DNA from: Rubritalea marina DSM 17716
GTDB lineage: Bacteria; Verrucomicrobiota; Verrucomicrobiia; Verrucomicrobiales; Akkermansiaceae
DNA: 64,000 nt
Assembly: GCF_000378105.1 (NCBI RefSeq)
Contig: NZ_KB899251.1
Span: 62,001-126,000, forward strand
Direction of reading: 5' to 3'
A program made the position numbers and the translations under genes. The stretch's first letter is position 1, and every line of letters begins with the position of its first letter. Under the pieces are notes generated by a model. It made no database searches, had not been told where the DNA came from, and worked only from the letters and a program-made list of their open reading frames with translations. Positions 45,069 to 54,271 of the stretch are shown here, piece after piece.

Positions 45069-45956
45069 TTACGAATTAAATGTCGAGTTTTTTCCATGTG
45101 TTGGGAGGCTAAGGTCTTCGAGATTGTGGCTGAAGATTGGCGTGCCTGTTTTTAATGCATCGAGCGTGTAGCGTTCAATTCTACCCTTTCGAGCGACCAA
45201 CAAGTCACCTTTAAAGTCCCATGTGGCCCAGGTCACGTCGGGTCCGAGTATCTCGTGTCCGTCCAGCTGAAATTCAAAGGTATAGCCTCCCACCAAATAC
45301 CCACGGTAAAACATCCGCAATGTGGGATGCTTAGAGGTAGGTTGCCATGCCCAGCCAGGATCATCATCACTGATGGTGGAATAGGGGCTATGTTTCAGAT
45401 AGATCACACGATCTTCTGTCATTTCGCCTTGGCGTTGCCAGCCATCGCGCTCAAGGCGGAAGTCTAGTATAGGGAAGACCGCGCCGCCTGACTCCATGCG
45501 TTCTATGGAAAAGGGAAATTCGTAAGACTTCGAGTAATCGCTGAGGGACTCGTCATTTACCCAAGCGTCATTCGAGATGAGTTTCTGGTTAGATGGGAAA
45601 TAACCGCCCCCTGCGTAGGTGCCGTGATTGGGCACGTCGACGACAGTAGTCAGTTTTGGTGGCTCACAAATACCATTCCATGTTTGGCCCTTGTTGCCCA
45701 TAGCCAGATAGACCATCCACTTTCCGTCCCATGATAGGTCACAGCGTTCGGCATAAATCCTACCATTGAACCACGAGCCGAACTTAAGTTCATCCGTCTC
45801 AGTGTTCCACTCAATGATGTGGTAACATTTCGACGGCTTGCGGCGAATGATTACCGCGATAGGTGCAGCGTGTGCTCGCAGAATGTGCAGGTGAGCAGTC
45901 TTTCTGGGCGTGGTCCATTCTAAAGGAAGGTCTTCAGTAGCGCGTTGTTCAGACAT
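45069..45956 (-). CDS. conserved hypothetical protein, beta-rich
   Basis: This 295-residue cytosolic protein has HILRAHAAPIAVIIRRKPSKCYHIIEWNTETDELKFGSWFNG and RCDLSWDGKWMVYLAMGNKGQTWNGIC, followed by GTYAGGGYFPSNQ and DPGWAWQP. Repeated Trp/Gly/Asp-rich strands suggest a beta-propeller-like or beta-sandwich fold. Similar unnamed proteins occur in Verrucomicrobiota and Planctomycetota, as far as I recall. No catalytic motif is visible. Confidence 0.6.
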   Translation of the reverse strand: MSEQRATEDLPLEWTTPRKTAHLHILRAHAAPIAVIIRRKPSKCYHIIEWNTETDELKFGSWFNGRIYAERCDLSWDGKWMVYLAMGNKGQTWNGICEPPKLTTVVDVPNHGTYAGGGYFPSNQKLISNDAWVNDESLSDYSKSYEFPFSIERMESGGAVFPILDFRLERDGWQRQGEMTEDRVIYLKHSPYSTISDDDPGWAWQPTSKHPTLRMFYRGYLVGGYTFEFQLDGHEILGPDVTWATWDFKGDLLVARKGRIERYTLDALKTGTPIFSHNLEDLSLPTHGKNSTFNS

Positions 45957-45995
45957 TGGGTGAAAAGTACGACAGGAGATGGGATATGTGGTTCT

Positions 45996-46583
45996 TTATT
46001 GCTCTGGCGCGTAGTGGTAATGACCTGTGATTTTGTAGTCGAAGAGTATGTCATCTAACACGGGACCTGAGCCAATGTTATGCACGATGTATGGACGTCC
46101 GCTGCGAGCTTTCTTGTGGCTCACAATCCCAATGTGAGGAAGGTTCCCTGGGAGCATCCAAGTCACGAGGTCTCCAGCTTTGTAATCGCTAGCCTTTTGG
46201 CTCACAGGAAGTTTTTTACCGTGGCGTGTGAAGAATGTTTGGAGATTGGGGACTCTGCGGTGGTCAATGTTGCGGTCGGTGCGCTTGAGTCCCCAAATGC
46301 GTTTCGAGGGATAGGCGGAGAAGTTGGCTTTCATATCTTCATGAACCAACTTCTGCAGATCAAAGCCCAGGGTTCTGTAGGAGCGGATGATCACGTCGGT
46401 GCAGACGCCAAGGTGCGATGGGACGTCACCATTCGGGTAGGGGATGGAATGATAAGATCCATCGTAACGTACCGTGTGCTCGGTACGCTCAATCGCAGCC
46501 TCTGACAACTTTTGTGCAAATTCATTGCAGAACGCCATGCCCACCAAGCCTAGTTGTAGGATAACAGTTAGAGAAAATTTCAT
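45996..46583 (-). CDS. DUF1287 family exported protein
   Basis: This 195-residue protein has a signal peptide (MKFSLTVILQLGLVGMAFC) and the DUF1287 core: GVCTDVIIRSYRTLGFDLQKLVHEDM, TDRNIDHRRVPNLQTFFTRHG, GDLVTWMLPGNLPHIGIVS and ITGHYHY. The conserved Cys and His suggest an NlpC/P60-like amidase fold, but activity is unproven. It is the next gene upstream of the beta-rich hypothetical protein, 39 bases away. Confidence 0.85.
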   Translation of the reverse strand: MKFSLTVILQLGLVGMAFCNEFAQKLSEAAIERTEHTVRYDGSYHSIPYPNGDVPSHLGVCTDVIIRSYRTLGFDLQKLVHEDMKANFSAYPSKRIWGLKRTDRNIDHRRVPNLQTFFTRHGKKLPVSQKASDYKAGDLVTWMLPGNLPHIGIVSHKKARSGRPYIVHNIGSGPVLDDILFDYKITGHYHYAPEQ

Positions 46584-46680
46584 CGTTACAATTGCTATCG
46601 CAATGTCTGCTATTAGGGAAGAAAATGTTGGGCTAGCTGTTGACTGAAGGTGTTAGGTTTTATGTGTTATTCCTATCTAC

Positions 46681-46775
46681 TGCCCCTACAGGGCTGGATT
46701 TACTTGTTGTCTGAAACCTAGGGTTGCGGCTTCGCCTGACCCTAGGCTTGTATGGGGCGCCCCTTTGGGGCTTTG
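46681..46775. repeat. structured intergenic repeat, copy 3
   Basis: This block contains GCCCCTACAGGGC, the hairpin CCTAGGGT...ACCCTAGG (46717-46724 with 46739-46746, enclosing GCGGCTTCGC) and GCGCCCCTTTGGGGC. The same order recurs at 49228-49345, and the hairpin alone at 10.7 kb. Confidence 0.75.
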
Positions 46776-46845
46776 GGAGCAGCAGCCAGTGGCTGGAGTT
46801 TACAGAGTTCAGTTTTCAGAATCAGTGTGCGCCTGTGGCGGTGGA

Positions 46846-47331
46846 TCAATCACTTTTCAGATTTAACTTCTGATTTTTTACTTTCACTTGGGCACCCTGG
46901 GTTTCCTGTAGCAATGACTCAAGAATACGAAAGTCTTCTTTGGACATTTTCCATTGATCGAGAACGACCTGATGTTCTCCTTGCTTCACCGTGATCACGG
47001 GGTGTGAAAGGAATTTGAGGAATGGCCGTTTAAGGGTGAAGGGCAGGGTAAGGTCGATGCAATCTATATCGCAATAGAAGGATTGTGATTTCGGACCTGT
47101 TAGTATGCTGTCCTTCACACTGATCGTGTAGCAGTTCACGCTCTTATAAATCAACAAAGAAGCAACAGCGGGAGCAACCACCGCAGGAAGTAGATAATGT
47201 GAAATTGATTCTGAGCTTACTTCGTCCCGTAAAATATCCAAACCAAATGTGCCAACTATAACCCCGCCAATCATTAAGGGGGTAAAAATTAGGAAGTACT
47301 TCTTCTTCGTAAATGGGGCGGTGAATTCCAT
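46846..47331 (-). CDS. hypothetical two-TM protein
   Basis: This 161-residue protein has two hydrophobic segments (YFLIFTPLMIGGVIVGTFGLD and YLLPAVVAPAVASLLIY) followed by a beta-rich cytosolic part (CYTISVKDSILTGP, HPVITVKQGEHQVVLDQW). The build resembles small bacterial PH-domain membrane proteins, but this is a guess. It lies between two copies of the duplicated U32-flanking sequence and may belong to the insert. Function unknown. Confidence 0.5.
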   Translation of the reverse strand: MEFTAPFTKKKYFLIFTPLMIGGVIVGTFGLDILRDEVSSESISHYLLPAVVAPAVASLLIYKSVNCYTISVKDSILTGPKSQSFYCDIDCIDLTLPFTLKRPFLKFLSHPVITVKQGEHQVVLDQWKMSKEDFRILESLLQETQGAQVKVKNQKLNLKSD

Positions 47332-47410
47332 GAGAGGCTTAGGCTACTTGATTTCGTAATCATCTAATACCTAACAGATAAAACCAATCTATCAACCCTG
47401 GGTTGATAGA

Positions 47411-47551
47411 TCACTTTTCAGATCTCACTTCTAACTTTTCACTTCCAGCGTTCCTTCGGTGACGCCTAGTTTTTCCATGGCACCGAGGTCTTGCCAGAGG
47501 AGGTGGCCGTCGGTGCGTTTTTGGATGAGTTGTTGGTAGGCTTGGAGGGTG
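47411..47551 (-). pseudogene. duplicated 3' end of the U32 gene
   Basis: These 141 bases match 49441-49581 with no gaps and about 15 mismatches (roughly 89% identity), a constant offset of 2030. On the minus strand they encode the last about 40 residues of the U32 protein (TLQAYQQL...DGHLLWQDLGAMEKLGVTEGTLEVK) in an intact frame, ending in a stop at 47431. There is no start. The differences show that the copy is not recent. Confidence 0.85.
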
Positions 47552-47552
47552 G

Positions 47553-47724
47553 GAATAAAGTCTTAATTGCATATATTTCTCATGTCGCGATGTTCTATGA
47601 TGGTTATTGTACCTCTTATCTTCGTATGGAGGGCAGAAGGAATGTAAGTGCTGAGCTATTAAAACTTGACCGTTTGAATGGCAATGACATGTTTGTATCC
47701 CTAACGAGTTTTCTGTTAAATTAA
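47553..47724 (+). pseudogene. possible C-terminal gene fragment at the duplication junction
   Basis: Directly at the right end of the U32 fragment an AT-rich frame opens without a start codon and encodes about 56 residues (KVLIAYISHVAMFYDGYC...MFVSLTSFLLN) to a stop at 47724. The amino-acid mix is protein-like. It could be the tail of a gene cut by the rearrangement; the evidence is weak. Confidence 0.3.
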
Positions 47725-47851
47725 GCGTGGAATCTATTGGATGCTGTGAAAGGGAGTGTCTAAAATATCCTTTAAGACATATGTGAGGTTAAATGATTCA
47801 TGTAGTAAATCTGTGAATTAGGATAATTTTTGTATTAAAATAAATAAATCA

Positions 47852-48700
47852 ATGAGTAGTGGTGAATATTTGTCCGAGGTTGGAATGGGTATAGCTGGCA
47901 AGGCTATAGATCAGTCGTCTGAAATAATAAAAGAGGGATTAGGGCAGCTGGTACCTATGGCACTTTTCTTAACGAATGACGGAGAAATAAGTATTAACAG
48001 ATTTGTGGCAGAACCAGATCAAGTCTCTAAATTAGCTCAAGCCGAGATAGATAAGGTTTCGGATAGCATAGTTGCTTATGCTATAGCCCGAGATGGATAC
48101 ACGACATTCGATGGTATCAGGCGCGATTCGATTATTGTCGAAGCGGGGTGTAGAATTTCCGGTAAAGGTATCATGTTAGTTCAACAATATTCTGAGGAAA
48201 ATGGCTATGAAGAGCTTGGAAATATTAAGTTAACTGGGCAGGTTCCCCTTCGAATAAAAAACTCTGATCATTCAAGGCAAGATTTTGTAGAACTCATTCA
48301 GCCCCTGTTGAAAGCGCCTTATGTTGTATTTCAAAAAGTTGCTGGAGCAGATGGGATTATTGAGAAAGATGAGATGAAAGCCTTTACTTCAATTTTGAAA
48401 GATGGCCTAGATTCTGATAATCCCTTCGTGGTGGCATGTATTGAACAATCTATCCAAAATTCTTCGGAATACCTCAAGTTAGTCAATGATAGAGAAATGA
48501 ACCCTAGGCTAGAATTGCCCGCGGTCAGAGAGTTGATTATATCAAATTTTGTAGAAGTAAGTGGCGAAGATTACATAGATTTTTTGAAGGACCTAGCTTC
48601 AAAAATAGCTCAACCTAAAGGAGGGTTTCTAGGGGTGGGCAAGAAACTCCGCCCTGAGGAGGTTGCAGCTATTGAATTGGTTGAAGAGTTATTATCATAA
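47852..48700 (+). CDS. hypothetical protein with TerB-like C-terminal part
   Basis: This 282-residue cytosolic protein is encoded in clearly AT-rich DNA. The N-terminal half has ISINRFVAEPDQVSKLAQAEIDKVSDSIVAYAIARDGYTTFDGIRRDSIIVEAG. The C-terminal half (VVFQKVAGADGIIEKDEMKAFTSILKDGL) recalls TerB-like helical bundles, where an Asp-Gly-x-Ile-x-x-x-Glu metal-like loop occurs. Start ATG 47852 has no strong ribosome-binding site. The base composition suggests recent acquisition compared with its neighbours. Confidence 0.6.
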   Translation: MSSGEYLSEVGMGIAGKAIDQSSEIIKEGLGQLVPMALFLTNDGEISINRFVAEPDQVSKLAQAEIDKVSDSIVAYAIARDGYTTFDGIRRDSIIVEAGCRISGKGIMLVQQYSEENGYEELGNIKLTGQVPLRIKNSDHSRQDFVELIQPLLKAPYVVFQKVAGADGIIEKDEMKAFTSILKDGLDSDNPFVVACIEQSIQNSSEYLKLVNDREMNPRLELPAVRELIISNFVEVSGEDYIDFLKDLASKIAQPKGGFLGVGKKLRPEEVAAIELVEELLS

Positions 48701-48718
48701 TGACCAATCATCTAGACT

Positions 48719-49096
48719 GTGGAACATCATACAAAAATCATCATATCAGCACTTGTGGTGATACTAATTAATTTTGCTTATTTTACGTTTACTTCGAGTG
48801 AATCAAAACATTCATCCAAATGTGAATGTGACATTGGTGAGGTGTATATGGCTTCAGATATTAGGCGATGGAATATACCCTTTACGGATATTTGGCTGGA
48901 TAGATCCATTTAGTTACACAATTTAACCCAAGAAAAACAGGTAGTGTCATACCGAAGTCCAGAACTTTCAAAAGAGCCTAAGCTAGTAATGATCAATTTA
49001 AGAGTGCAGGATGGCTATATAGTTCATCTATTTTGGTCACATGGTTCGGTTAAGCTTGACCATAGTGTAGAATATCCAACCAGAGGTTTTCCATAA
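48719..49096 (+). pseudogene. small membrane protein gene with in-frame amber stop
   Basis: A GTG start at 48719 opens a 64-codon frame with one transmembrane helix (IIISALVVILINFAYFTF) that ends in TAG at 48911. The same frame continues for 60 more sense codons (LHNLTQEKQVVSYRSPEL...YPTRGFP) to TAA at 49094. Both halves look like one protein of about 125 residues. The gene is either a pseudogene by a single stop, a read-through case, or a short protein followed by chance coding. Confidence 0.45.
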
Positions 49097-49227
49097 CCTC
49101 ATTTGAGTAGAACAATTTGCATTAGCCTCCCCTAACACGCTGTGCATTGCCAGATGAAGATAACTAAACCTTTAACTTATTCAGCGAAGCTCGTTCTTGG
49201 TTAGGAGTGTCTGTAATGATACATGAA

Positions 49228-49345
49228 CCTTATCTACCGCCCCTACATGGCTGGGCTCATGTTTTTTCTGACACCTAGGGCTGCGGCTTCGCCTGACCCT
49301 AGGCTCCAACTTCGCTAAAGCTTCGCAGGACACGGTGGCATAGGT
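49228..49345. repeat. structured intergenic repeat, copy 4
   Basis: The block repeats copy 3: GCCCCTACA..GGCTGG, the hairpin CCTAGGG...CCCTAGG (49274-49280 with 49297-49303) enclosing GCGGCTTCGC, and CGCCCCTTTGGGGC. It directly precedes the 3' end of the intact U32 gene, as copy 3 precedes the region leading to its fragment. The gap 49097-49460 holds nothing else. Confidence 0.75.
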
Positions 49346-49460
49346 CGCCCCTTTGGGGCTTGGGGTGCTCAGCATGCGGCTGGAGTTTTCAGAGTTCAGT
49401 TTTCAGAGAGCAGATGCAGTGTGCTCTAGCGGTGGGTGGGGCACTTTTCAGATTTCACTT

Positions 49461-51920
49461 CTACGCTTTTACTTCCAGCGTTCCTTCAGTAACCCCGAGT
49501 TTTTCCATGGCGCCGAGGTCTTGCCAGAGGAGGTGGCCGTCGGTGCGTTTGTCTACGAGTTGTTGGTAGGCTTGGAGGGTGAGGAGTGTGGCGACTTTGT
49601 CCTCGTTGAGGAAGTCGATGCGGTAGCGGCTGAGGCCGGTGGCGCGGACCTCATCGTAGAAGCGGGCGCCGGTTTGGGCGCGGCCATTGAAGAGGGTGTT
49701 GCGGCAGCCGACGTCTGCCATGAGGGTGTGGAGCTGGCCGACGCGGTCGCGCAGCTGGACTTGGTGTTTTTCGCAGGGGCGGCCGCAGTCTTTGTAGCTG
49801 GTGCCTTCGGACATGAAGGTGCAGTACACGCAGTGCTCCATATGAAACATCGGCATGTGCTGGTGTAGGGTGAGCTCGAACCAATCGCTAGGGGCCTTGC
49901 GCAGCATGTCTAGCAGTTGTTGGATGTTGAGATCGTAGGAAAGGGTGAGGTGGTCGAAGGCGGCGTGTTCCTTGAGAATTTTTGCGGTGGCTGGGTTGGC
50001 GCAGTTGAGCGAGAAGTCGCCGGTGCGGTAGAGGCCATCGCGCTCGGCGAAGTAGTTGACGGCGCCGAGGTTACGGATGAGCACGCCATCGGGTTCGGAA
50101 CGGTCGATGAATTTGAAGTAGCCGGTTTCGTTGGGTTTTTGGATCCTCGGGGTGGCGAGGTGGATGCTGGCGTTGCCACCGGCAGCGCGGACGATTTCGA
50201 CGGCTTCCTTGTAGCGACGGATGTCTTCGAAGTCGGCGTAGATCCGGTTGATGCCAGCCTCGAGAGCGGCCTCGATTTGGTGTGGGTGGCGGGTCAGAAC
50301 TGAGAGTTCGGCAGCGCGTTCGATTGGTTCGCTCGGAGTGGCCGGCATGATGTCGGCGAGGGTGCCGCTGGCGACTGGCTTCTCAGCCGGTGTGGCGGCA
50401 GCAGCGGCGACGTCGAGCTTTTCCACGAGGGCACGGCGTAGGCGATTGAGGGCGGAGACGGGGAGAATGAGTTCGCCTTCGAGTTGGTTGTCGACGCTGC
50501 CGAGTTCGTAGGCTGTCTGGCCGAGTCTGCCGAGTTGTTTGGCGAGGGTCTCGGTGCTGAGTGGGCGGTTTTGCGCGGCTTCTAGTTTTTCGCTAGAGCT
50601 CACAGAAATGCCATTACAGCTGAGTGTGAGTGGGGAGTCCAGGGTGCCTGTGACGGTGATGTGGAGTCCATCGCGGAGTGGTTCGAGCTTGGCATTTTTC
50701 CACAATGCTTTGACTTCGGAGTTGAGCTTGGGGTCGTCTGTTTTGTAGATGACGATGCCGGGTTTGATGCGGTCCCAATTGATGCCACAATGTTTGACGT
50801 GGAATTTGAGGGTGTTGCCTTCAACTGCCCAGATGCGTGAGCCTTGTTCGAGGTTTCGGTTCTCGCCTGCGTCGAAGACAATACCGTCTCCGGCCTTGAG
50901 GCCGTGCTCGCCTTCTTGGTTGAAAATGATCCAGCCAGAGCCGCAGTTCTCGACGGTGCCGACGCGGACGCCGCGCTTTTTGCCGAACTTACCGTGGGTG
51001 AGGTAGGGGTGATTGGTGCCGGCAAGCCAGCCGGTGGTGAGGCCGCGCGAGAAGGTCATTTCCATGGCGTAGCGATCGCGGTCGGTGATGGTGCTTGCGC
51101 GCTCAGCCACGGCGTCGTCGATCGCCTTGCGGTAGACGCGGGTGACGGCGGCTACGTATTCTGGGGTCTTGAGTCGTCCCTCGATTTTGTAGGAAACGAC
51201 CCCTTGCTTGACGAGGTCTGGGATCAGGTCGACGGCGGCTAGGTCTTGGGGTGAGAGCAAGTAGCGCTTCTCGCCCATGTCGACGGTTTCGCCATCGACG
51301 ACGAGCTCGTAGGGCATGCGGCAGGCTTGGGCGCACTCGCCACGGTTGGCGGAGCGTTGGCCCAGCGATTCGGAGGTGAGGCATTGGCCAGAGTAGGCAA
51401 CGCAGAGTGCGCCGTGGACAAAGACCTCGAGTGGGACGCACTCGCTGGGTTTGAACTTGTTGATCTCGGTGAGGGAGAGCTCGCGCGAGAGTACGGCGCG
51501 TTCGAGCTTGTAGATAGAATCGATGAACTCAAGTCCCTCGGGTGAGGTGATCGTCATCTGGGTGGAGGCGTGGATTTCGACCGAGGGAGCGACCCTGCGG
51601 CAGAGCTTTGCGAGGCCGAGGTCTTGGACGATGATGGCGTCGACTCCGCAGCGCTCGAGCAGACGAAGTTGTTCTTCCGCAGCTGCTAATTCCTCGGTGA
51701 AAATGAGGGTGTTCATGGTGACGAAGCCTTTCACGCCATGGGCGTGTAGGAAGTCCATAAGCTCGGGAAGGTCTGCATCCGTGAAGTTGTCAGCACGCAG
51801 TCGCGCATTGAACTTGGATAGACCGAAGAAAATGGCGTCGGCGCCATTGGCCACAGCGGCGCGTGCGCAGTCCCAGTTGCCTGCGGGTGAGAGTAGTTCG
51901 GGTGTGCGGTCGATTTCCAT
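49461..51920 (-). CDS. U32 family protein (RlhA-like, extended)
   Basis: This 819-residue protein begins with a U32 TIM-barrel domain (ELLSPAGNWDCARAAVANGADAIFFGL) and carries the four conserved cysteines Cys173, Cys180, Cys196 and Cys200. A middle beta-rich part (DUF3656-like, about 330-500) follows. The C-terminal part forms a second barrel-like half with a further Cys cluster, Cys697, Cys700, Cys712 and Cys716. Known U32 proteins such as RlhA and TrhP hydroxylate RNA with an iron-sulfur cofactor; peptidase activity is doubtful. Two separate Cys sets suggest two clusters. Confidence 0.88.
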   Translation of the reverse strand: MEIDRTPELLSPAGNWDCARAAVANGADAIFFGLSKFNARLRADNFTDADLPELMDFLHAHGVKGFVTMNTLIFTEELAAAEEQLRLLERCGVDAIIVQDLGLAKLCRRVAPSVEIHASTQMTITSPEGLEFIDSIYKLERAVLSRELSLTEINKFKPSECVPLEVFVHGALCVAYSGQCLTSESLGQRSANRGECAQACRMPYELVVDGETVDMGEKRYLLSPQDLAAVDLIPDLVKQGVVSYKIEGRLKTPEYVAAVTRVYRKAIDDAVAERASTITDRDRYAMEMTFSRGLTTGWLAGTNHPYLTHGKFGKKRGVRVGTVENCGSGWIIFNQEGEHGLKAGDGIVFDAGENRNLEQGSRIWAVEGNTLKFHVKHCGINWDRIKPGIVIYKTDDPKLNSEVKALWKNAKLEPLRDGLHITVTGTLDSPLTLSCNGISVSSSEKLEAAQNRPLSTETLAKQLGRLGQTAYELGSVDNQLEGELILPVSALNRLRRALVEKLDVAAAAATPAEKPVASGTLADIMPATPSEPIERAAELSVLTRHPHQIEAALEAGINRIYADFEDIRRYKEAVEIVRAAGGNASIHLATPRIQKPNETGYFKFIDRSEPDGVLIRNLGAVNYFAERDGLYRTGDFSLNCANPATAKILKEHAAFDHLTLSYDLNIQQLLDMLRKAPSDWFELTLHQHMPMFHMEHCVYCTFMSEGTSYKDCGRPCEKHQVQLRDRVGQLHTLMADVGCRNTLFNGRAQTGARFYDEVRATGLSRYRIDFLNEDKVATLLTLQAYQQLVDKRTDGHLLWQDLGAMEKLGVTEGTLEVKA

Positions 51921-52066
51921 GGTTTAAATGATGCTAGTAGCTGCGTGCTATGAATGTAGGACAATTCCAAGAAAATAAAAGGGAATGTCTGGGAATCTGG
52001 GCAGGGCGTATTGTGAGTATGCCTGATGTTGATAGATGTGAGCTCCTCATTTCGTATGATTCCAGC

Positions 52067-53443
52067 ATGACACTTCATGCAGGCTCAATGATCAAGGTGG
52101 GTGGGCGAGTAGCTCTTACCGCTATGCTAGCAGCGGCAAACTTGGCCACGGTAGGGGCTGACGATGACGCACTCTTTTCCTTCATGCCTGTGGAGTCTGG
52201 CGGCATGGTGGTGCATAGCTCTGAGTGTACTGATAATGGATCAGAATGGGCGCCAGGCCTTGAAGAGAAGAAGGTATTCCAACATGAAATCCGCTGGGGG
52301 GACAAGGAAACTGGCTGGCAGTTGCGCGTGGGTAAGGGCGGTCAGATCTATTCCTTTGTAGGTCCATTTGGGGAGGCGATGCCGCCTCAGATTCACAAGG
52401 GATCTGAGTGGAATGATGAGGTCTGGCAGTTGGTGTCGATTTGCACCAGTAAGAACGATCGCACCCTGGTGCGAGAGGGGAAGGTGAGGAAGCGCCCTCT
52501 CGCTTATTTCATTCATGGCTCGGGGGTTTACAAGCGTGACCCGAAGCTTGAGGAGACATTTTACAATCCTGTGTTAGCAGAGAGTTCTTGTGATTCCTCC
52601 TACGCTATTCTGAACTGGGGGCAGCACGCGCACGTCCCAACCATCTACAAGTCTGGAGCATTGTATTACACGCGCTTCAACACGCTGAAGGATGGAACGA
52701 TCGAATTGAACTATGCGATCCATAACTTTGGGGATGATGTGTTGAATTATTTCAATACTCCGTGGGGCGGGGTGAGGCATAGCAACCTCCCGGTACACAT
52801 CCTTTCTACGCCAGATGGGAGCTACGCGCCCACCGAGTTCATTCCCTTCGCTGGGAAAGGAATCAAGAGTGCGCACCTGACTGGTGGCTGGAGTGGCTTT
52901 TTTACCAAAAATGATCCCGAGGCCTGGGGCATTGCTTTGGTCTTCGGCAACAGCAGGGCCAACCACACAGCGGCCAAGGTACGCTATCGCTGGGGCTATG
53001 CCGGCAATAAGCTCAATCCTCGCGATTATTTTGTGTCGGTGGTGAATCCATTAGTGCCGGTGAAGAAGCAAGAGACGCTGCGGGTGAAAGTCTATGTGGT
53101 GGTGGACCAGTTGAAGAATATTTCGAAGCGAGTGGCGGACTTGGTGCCGATGGCTAGCTACCAAGTGAGTAGCTTTGACGACGCTCCTCAGGTGGCGGTG
53201 CAGGTGGATTCAGAGAATCGCTCCGGAGAGCTCAAACTGTATGCTTGGCCGAAGCAAGGCACACAGCCGCTCTTCCTATTGAAAGAGACAAAGACTGGAA
53301 AGTACTTCGCTAGCGAGGATCTCTATCAATTTTCATCACGCGAGTCCTTCAGCAAGTATCATCCGAAATATGAGGGTGATGCTGAGGTGCTGCGTCCTTA
53401 TGATGGCAATACTGAGTTCATCAAGCTGCTAGGCTTCGAATAA
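52067..53443 (+). CDS. hypothetical exported beta-rich protein
   Basis: This 458-residue protein has a signal-like N-terminus (MIKVGGRVALTAMLAAANLATVGA) and long beta-strand patterns: GWQLRVGKGGQIYSFVGPFGEAMPP, GALYYTRFNTLKDGTIELNYAIHN, and HLTGGWSGFFTKND. The sequence resembles exported proteins of Planctomycetota and Verrucomicrobiota without assigned function, possibly carbohydrate-binding sandwiches. ATG 52067 is the chosen start; ATG 52088 and 51950 are alternatives. Confidence 0.6.
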   Translation: MTLHAGSMIKVGGRVALTAMLAAANLATVGADDDALFSFMPVESGGMVVHSSECTDNGSEWAPGLEEKKVFQHEIRWGDKETGWQLRVGKGGQIYSFVGPFGEAMPPQIHKGSEWNDEVWQLVSICTSKNDRTLVREGKVRKRPLAYFIHGSGVYKRDPKLEETFYNPVLAESSCDSSYAILNWGQHAHVPTIYKSGALYYTRFNTLKDGTIELNYAIHNFGDDVLNYFNTPWGGVRHSNLPVHILSTPDGSYAPTEFIPFAGKGIKSAHLTGGWSGFFTKNDPEAWGIALVFGNSRANHTAAKVRYRWGYAGNKLNPRDYFVSVVNPLVPVKKQETLRVKVYVVVDQLKNISKRVADLVPMASYQVSSFDDAPQVAVQVDSENRSGELKLYAWPKQGTQPLFLLKETKTGKYFASEDLYQFSSRESFSKYHPKYEGDAEVLRPYDGNTEFIKLLGFE

Positions 53444-53534
53444 GGCTCTGCTGGATGTAGCAGCGTCGGTCAGCGGCTCAGAATGAGCTGCGCTTCTCCC
53501 CCTCAGCGAGGCGGCCTGCGCGGGTCCGAGTATC

Positions 53535-54212
53535 TTAGGCCTCGCCGAGCAGGTCAGGGCGGTTGTTGCGGGTGCGCTCCAGCGCCTGATGTTCTTTCCA
53601 CTCAGCAATCTTCTTGTGATTGCCAGAAAGGAGTACTGCGGGCACATCCATGTCACGAAAGGAATTCGGCTTGGTGTAGGCGGGGGCTTCCAGCCGGTCT
53701 GGACGCGAGAATGATTCTTCTTGGTGCGATCGTTCATCACCCAAGGCGCCAGGTAGCAGGCGTACGATGGCATCTACCACCACCGCTGCGGCGATGGCAC
53801 CATTGGTGAGGATGTAGTCACCAATCGAGAGCTCAAGGTCCACTAGGCTGTCGATCACCCGTTGGTCGACGCCTTCGTAGTGACCGCAGAGAATGATCAG
53901 GTGCTCATCGCTGGCGAATGCTTGCGCGTGTTGTTGCTTGAAGGGCGTGCCTTGGGGGGTCATGAGGATGACCTTGGTGCTAGGGATCCGAAGTTCTTCA
54001 ATGCAGGCAAAGATGGGCTCAGGCTTGAGTAGCATCCCTTGCCCACCGCCGCAGAGGTAGTCATCTGTCTTGCGGTGCTTTCCGGTAGCCCAGTCTCGGA
54101 GGTTGTGGCATTGGATCTCGACAATCCCGGCCTCACGAGCCCGCTTGATGATGCTCTCGCTGAGTGGAGCTTCCGCAATTTCTGGGAAAAGCGTGATGAT
54201 GTCGATGCGCAT
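53535..54212 (-). CDS. trmD: tRNA (guanine-N1-)-methyltransferase
   Basis: This 225-residue SPOUT enzyme methylates G37 in tRNAs reading CUN, CCN and CGG. It begins [12 protein letters not shown] and has [34 protein letters not shown] and [16 protein letters not shown]. The knot segment reads [13 protein letters not shown] instead of the usual GGE, and the position of the catalytic Asp (EDSF in E. coli, Asp169) is Glu here (QEESF). ATG 54212 was chosen by homology. It is divergent from rnhA and not in an rpsP-rimM operon. Confidence 0.93.
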   Translation of the reverse strand: MRIDIITLFPEIAEAPLSESIIKRAREAGIVEIQCHNLRDWATGKHRKTDDYLCGGGQGMLLKPEPIFACIEELRIPSTKVILMTPQGTPFKQQHAQAFASDEHLIILCGHYEGVDQRVIDSLVDLELSIGDYILTNGAIAAAVVVDAIVRLLPGALGDERSHQEESFSRPDRLEAPAYTKPNSFRDMDVPAVLLSGNHKKIAEWKEHQALERTRNNRPDLLGEA

Positions 54213-54271
54213 GCCCGGGAGTCTGCAGTTTCCTGTTGGAAGATTCAAGTGTTGAGGCTATGGATTGGCAC

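Noticed and set aside
47411-49581. Insertion sequence between the U32 copies
   Set aside because: No transposase, terminal inverted repeats or short target duplication were found.
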